A stretch of DNA of 64,000 nucleotides. Origin: Thiomonas sp. X19. GTDB taxonomy: Bacteria > Pseudomonadota > Gammaproteobacteria > Burkholderiales > Burkholderiaceae_C. The position numbers and the translations under genes are program-made. The notes beneath the pieces are model-generated. The model was not told the DNA's origin and did not search any database. It worked only from the letters and a program-made list of their open reading frames with translations. The stretch spans positions 421,501-485,500 of the forward strand of contig NZ_LT605203.1 of the NCBI RefSeq assembly GCF_900089495.1, in the 5' to 3' direction. Shown here in pieces: positions 63,392 to 64,000 of this stretch (positions within the stretch are counted from its first letter, which is position 1; each line of letters begins with the position of its first letter).

Positions 63392-63766
63392 AGATCTCCG
63401 GAGGTGCGAGCGGTGCAGGAGGTGGGCCGATTGGGTCGCGGGGCCAGGGGCGAGCGCGATCCGAACGCTGACGAAGGCCGGGAAGACGACGGGGGGGGCG
63501 CGAAACCGGGTCGATGCGCCAGCCCCGAGAAGATGTCCGATTGTAAAAATTCTCGGAGAGCCACCGGGATTTTCCGTTTGGCGCGCCGCCTTCGTCTGTG
63601 CACCCGTGGGCCTTTTGCAACGAATCACGGTTGGCCGCGGGAAAACCTGACAAACAATCAAACACTTGTTGTTAGGATTGAAAAAAACATTGAACTCATG
63701 CCGCCCGGGTCGATGCGGCCATCAGTTCCCAGCGAGCTTTTTCAAGTTCCACTCATTCAGGGGGTT
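63392..63766. promoter_or_regulatory. Divergent control region of mrcA and pilM
   Basis: The 375-bp gap should hold both promoters. It has an AT-rich patch near 63640-63690 with TTGTTGTTAGGATTG, but no unambiguous -35/-10 pair was settled on. No gene is seen. Confidence 0.5.
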
Positions 63767-64000
63767 GTGTTGTCCATCTTCAGCAGCATGCTTCGCAAGC
63801 GTTACGCGCCGCTGATCGGCCTGGACATCAGCAGCTCCAGTGTCAAGCTGGTCGAGTTGGCGCTGGATGAGCAAAACCGCTACACCCTGGTGCGCGCCGC
63901 CATCGAGCCGCTCGAGAAAGGTGCCATCACCGACGGCAACATCGAAAAACACGACGACGTGGTCGACGCCGTGCGCAAGCTGGTGAAAAAGAGCGGCACC
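63767..64000 (+). CDS. pilM: Type IV pilus assembly protein PilM, 5' part
   Basis: PilM is a cytoplasmic actin-like ATPase that starts the PilMNOP alignment complex of type IV pili. The visible 78 codons include the phosphate-1-type motif PLIGLDISSSSVKLVEL near residues 14-30, then YTLVRAAIEPLEKGAITDGN. The gene runs off the window end. The GTG at 63767 gives a start matching other PilM N-termini (hydrophobic IFSSML before the basic RKRY); the ATG at 63788 is the alternative. pilNOPQ are expected beyond the window. It suggests twitching motility or DNA uptake. Confidence 0.9.
   Translation, partial: MLSIFSSMLRKRYAPLIGLDISSSSVKLVELALDEQNRYTLVRAAIEPLEKGAITDGNIEKHDDVVDAVRKLVKKSGT

Overview
The window is a GC-rich chromosome segment of a betaproteobacterium, most likely a Burkholderiales member of the Thiomonas type. 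The placement rests on mnmG-rsmG-parA-parB with parS sites, a PhaM-type polyhydroxyalkanoate granule protein, System II cytochrome c maturation (ResB/CcsA), CIRCE-controlled groESL, and the lysA-lptM/cyaY and mrcA/pilM neighbourhoods. The genus is an inference from gene content; no database was searched.

Bases 1-23200 are mostly housekeeping. A methyltransferase gene is broken by a 71-bp partial duplication. It is followed by DUF3108, FAH-family, PhaM-like and FIST genes, then the replication/segregation block mnmG-rsmG-parA-hydrolase-parB on the minus strand. Two parS-like palindromes lie upstream of mnmG, and one is also the stem of a terminator. Next come a DUF2892 protein, a metallo-beta-lactamase hydrolase, a TauE/SafE exporter, MarC, an AAA+ ATPase, Kup, HemN, a HIT protein, an ECF sigma/anti-sigma pair and a Tat-exported ferritin-like protein.

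Bases 23485-45020 are an accessory island. On the plus strand, divergent from a LysR regulator, lies a six-gene operon for a succinate dehydrogenase/fumarate reductase-like complex (Fe-S, two membrane subunits, flavoprotein) with a two-subunit class I fumarase-like hydratase in the middle. Convergent to it is a minus-strand sulfolactate operon: suyA, suyB, a taurine-type ABC transporter, slcC, comC and a TauE/SafE exporter, with a divergent GntR regulator. An IS1182-type element is inserted between suyA and suyB. Read together, the two operons could form a sulfonate analogue of succinate to malate oxidation (3-sulfopropanoate to 3-sulfoacrylate to 3-sulfolactate), ending in pyruvate plus sulfite. 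This is a hypothesis. The island also holds a decayed gamma-glutamyltransferase gene, a second GntR regulator, an aconitase-X/DUF126 hydro-lyase with an MFS transporter in lower-GC DNA, and an IS5-type transposase remnant beside the groES promoter.

Bases 45100-64000 return to core genes: groESL with CIRCE, a membrane protein with a C-terminal zinc ribbon, a PlpD-like patatin-barrel protein, engB, a dihaem cytochrome c, resB-ccsA, msrPQ, lysA, the small lipoprotein gene lptM, cyaY, mrcA and the start of pilM.
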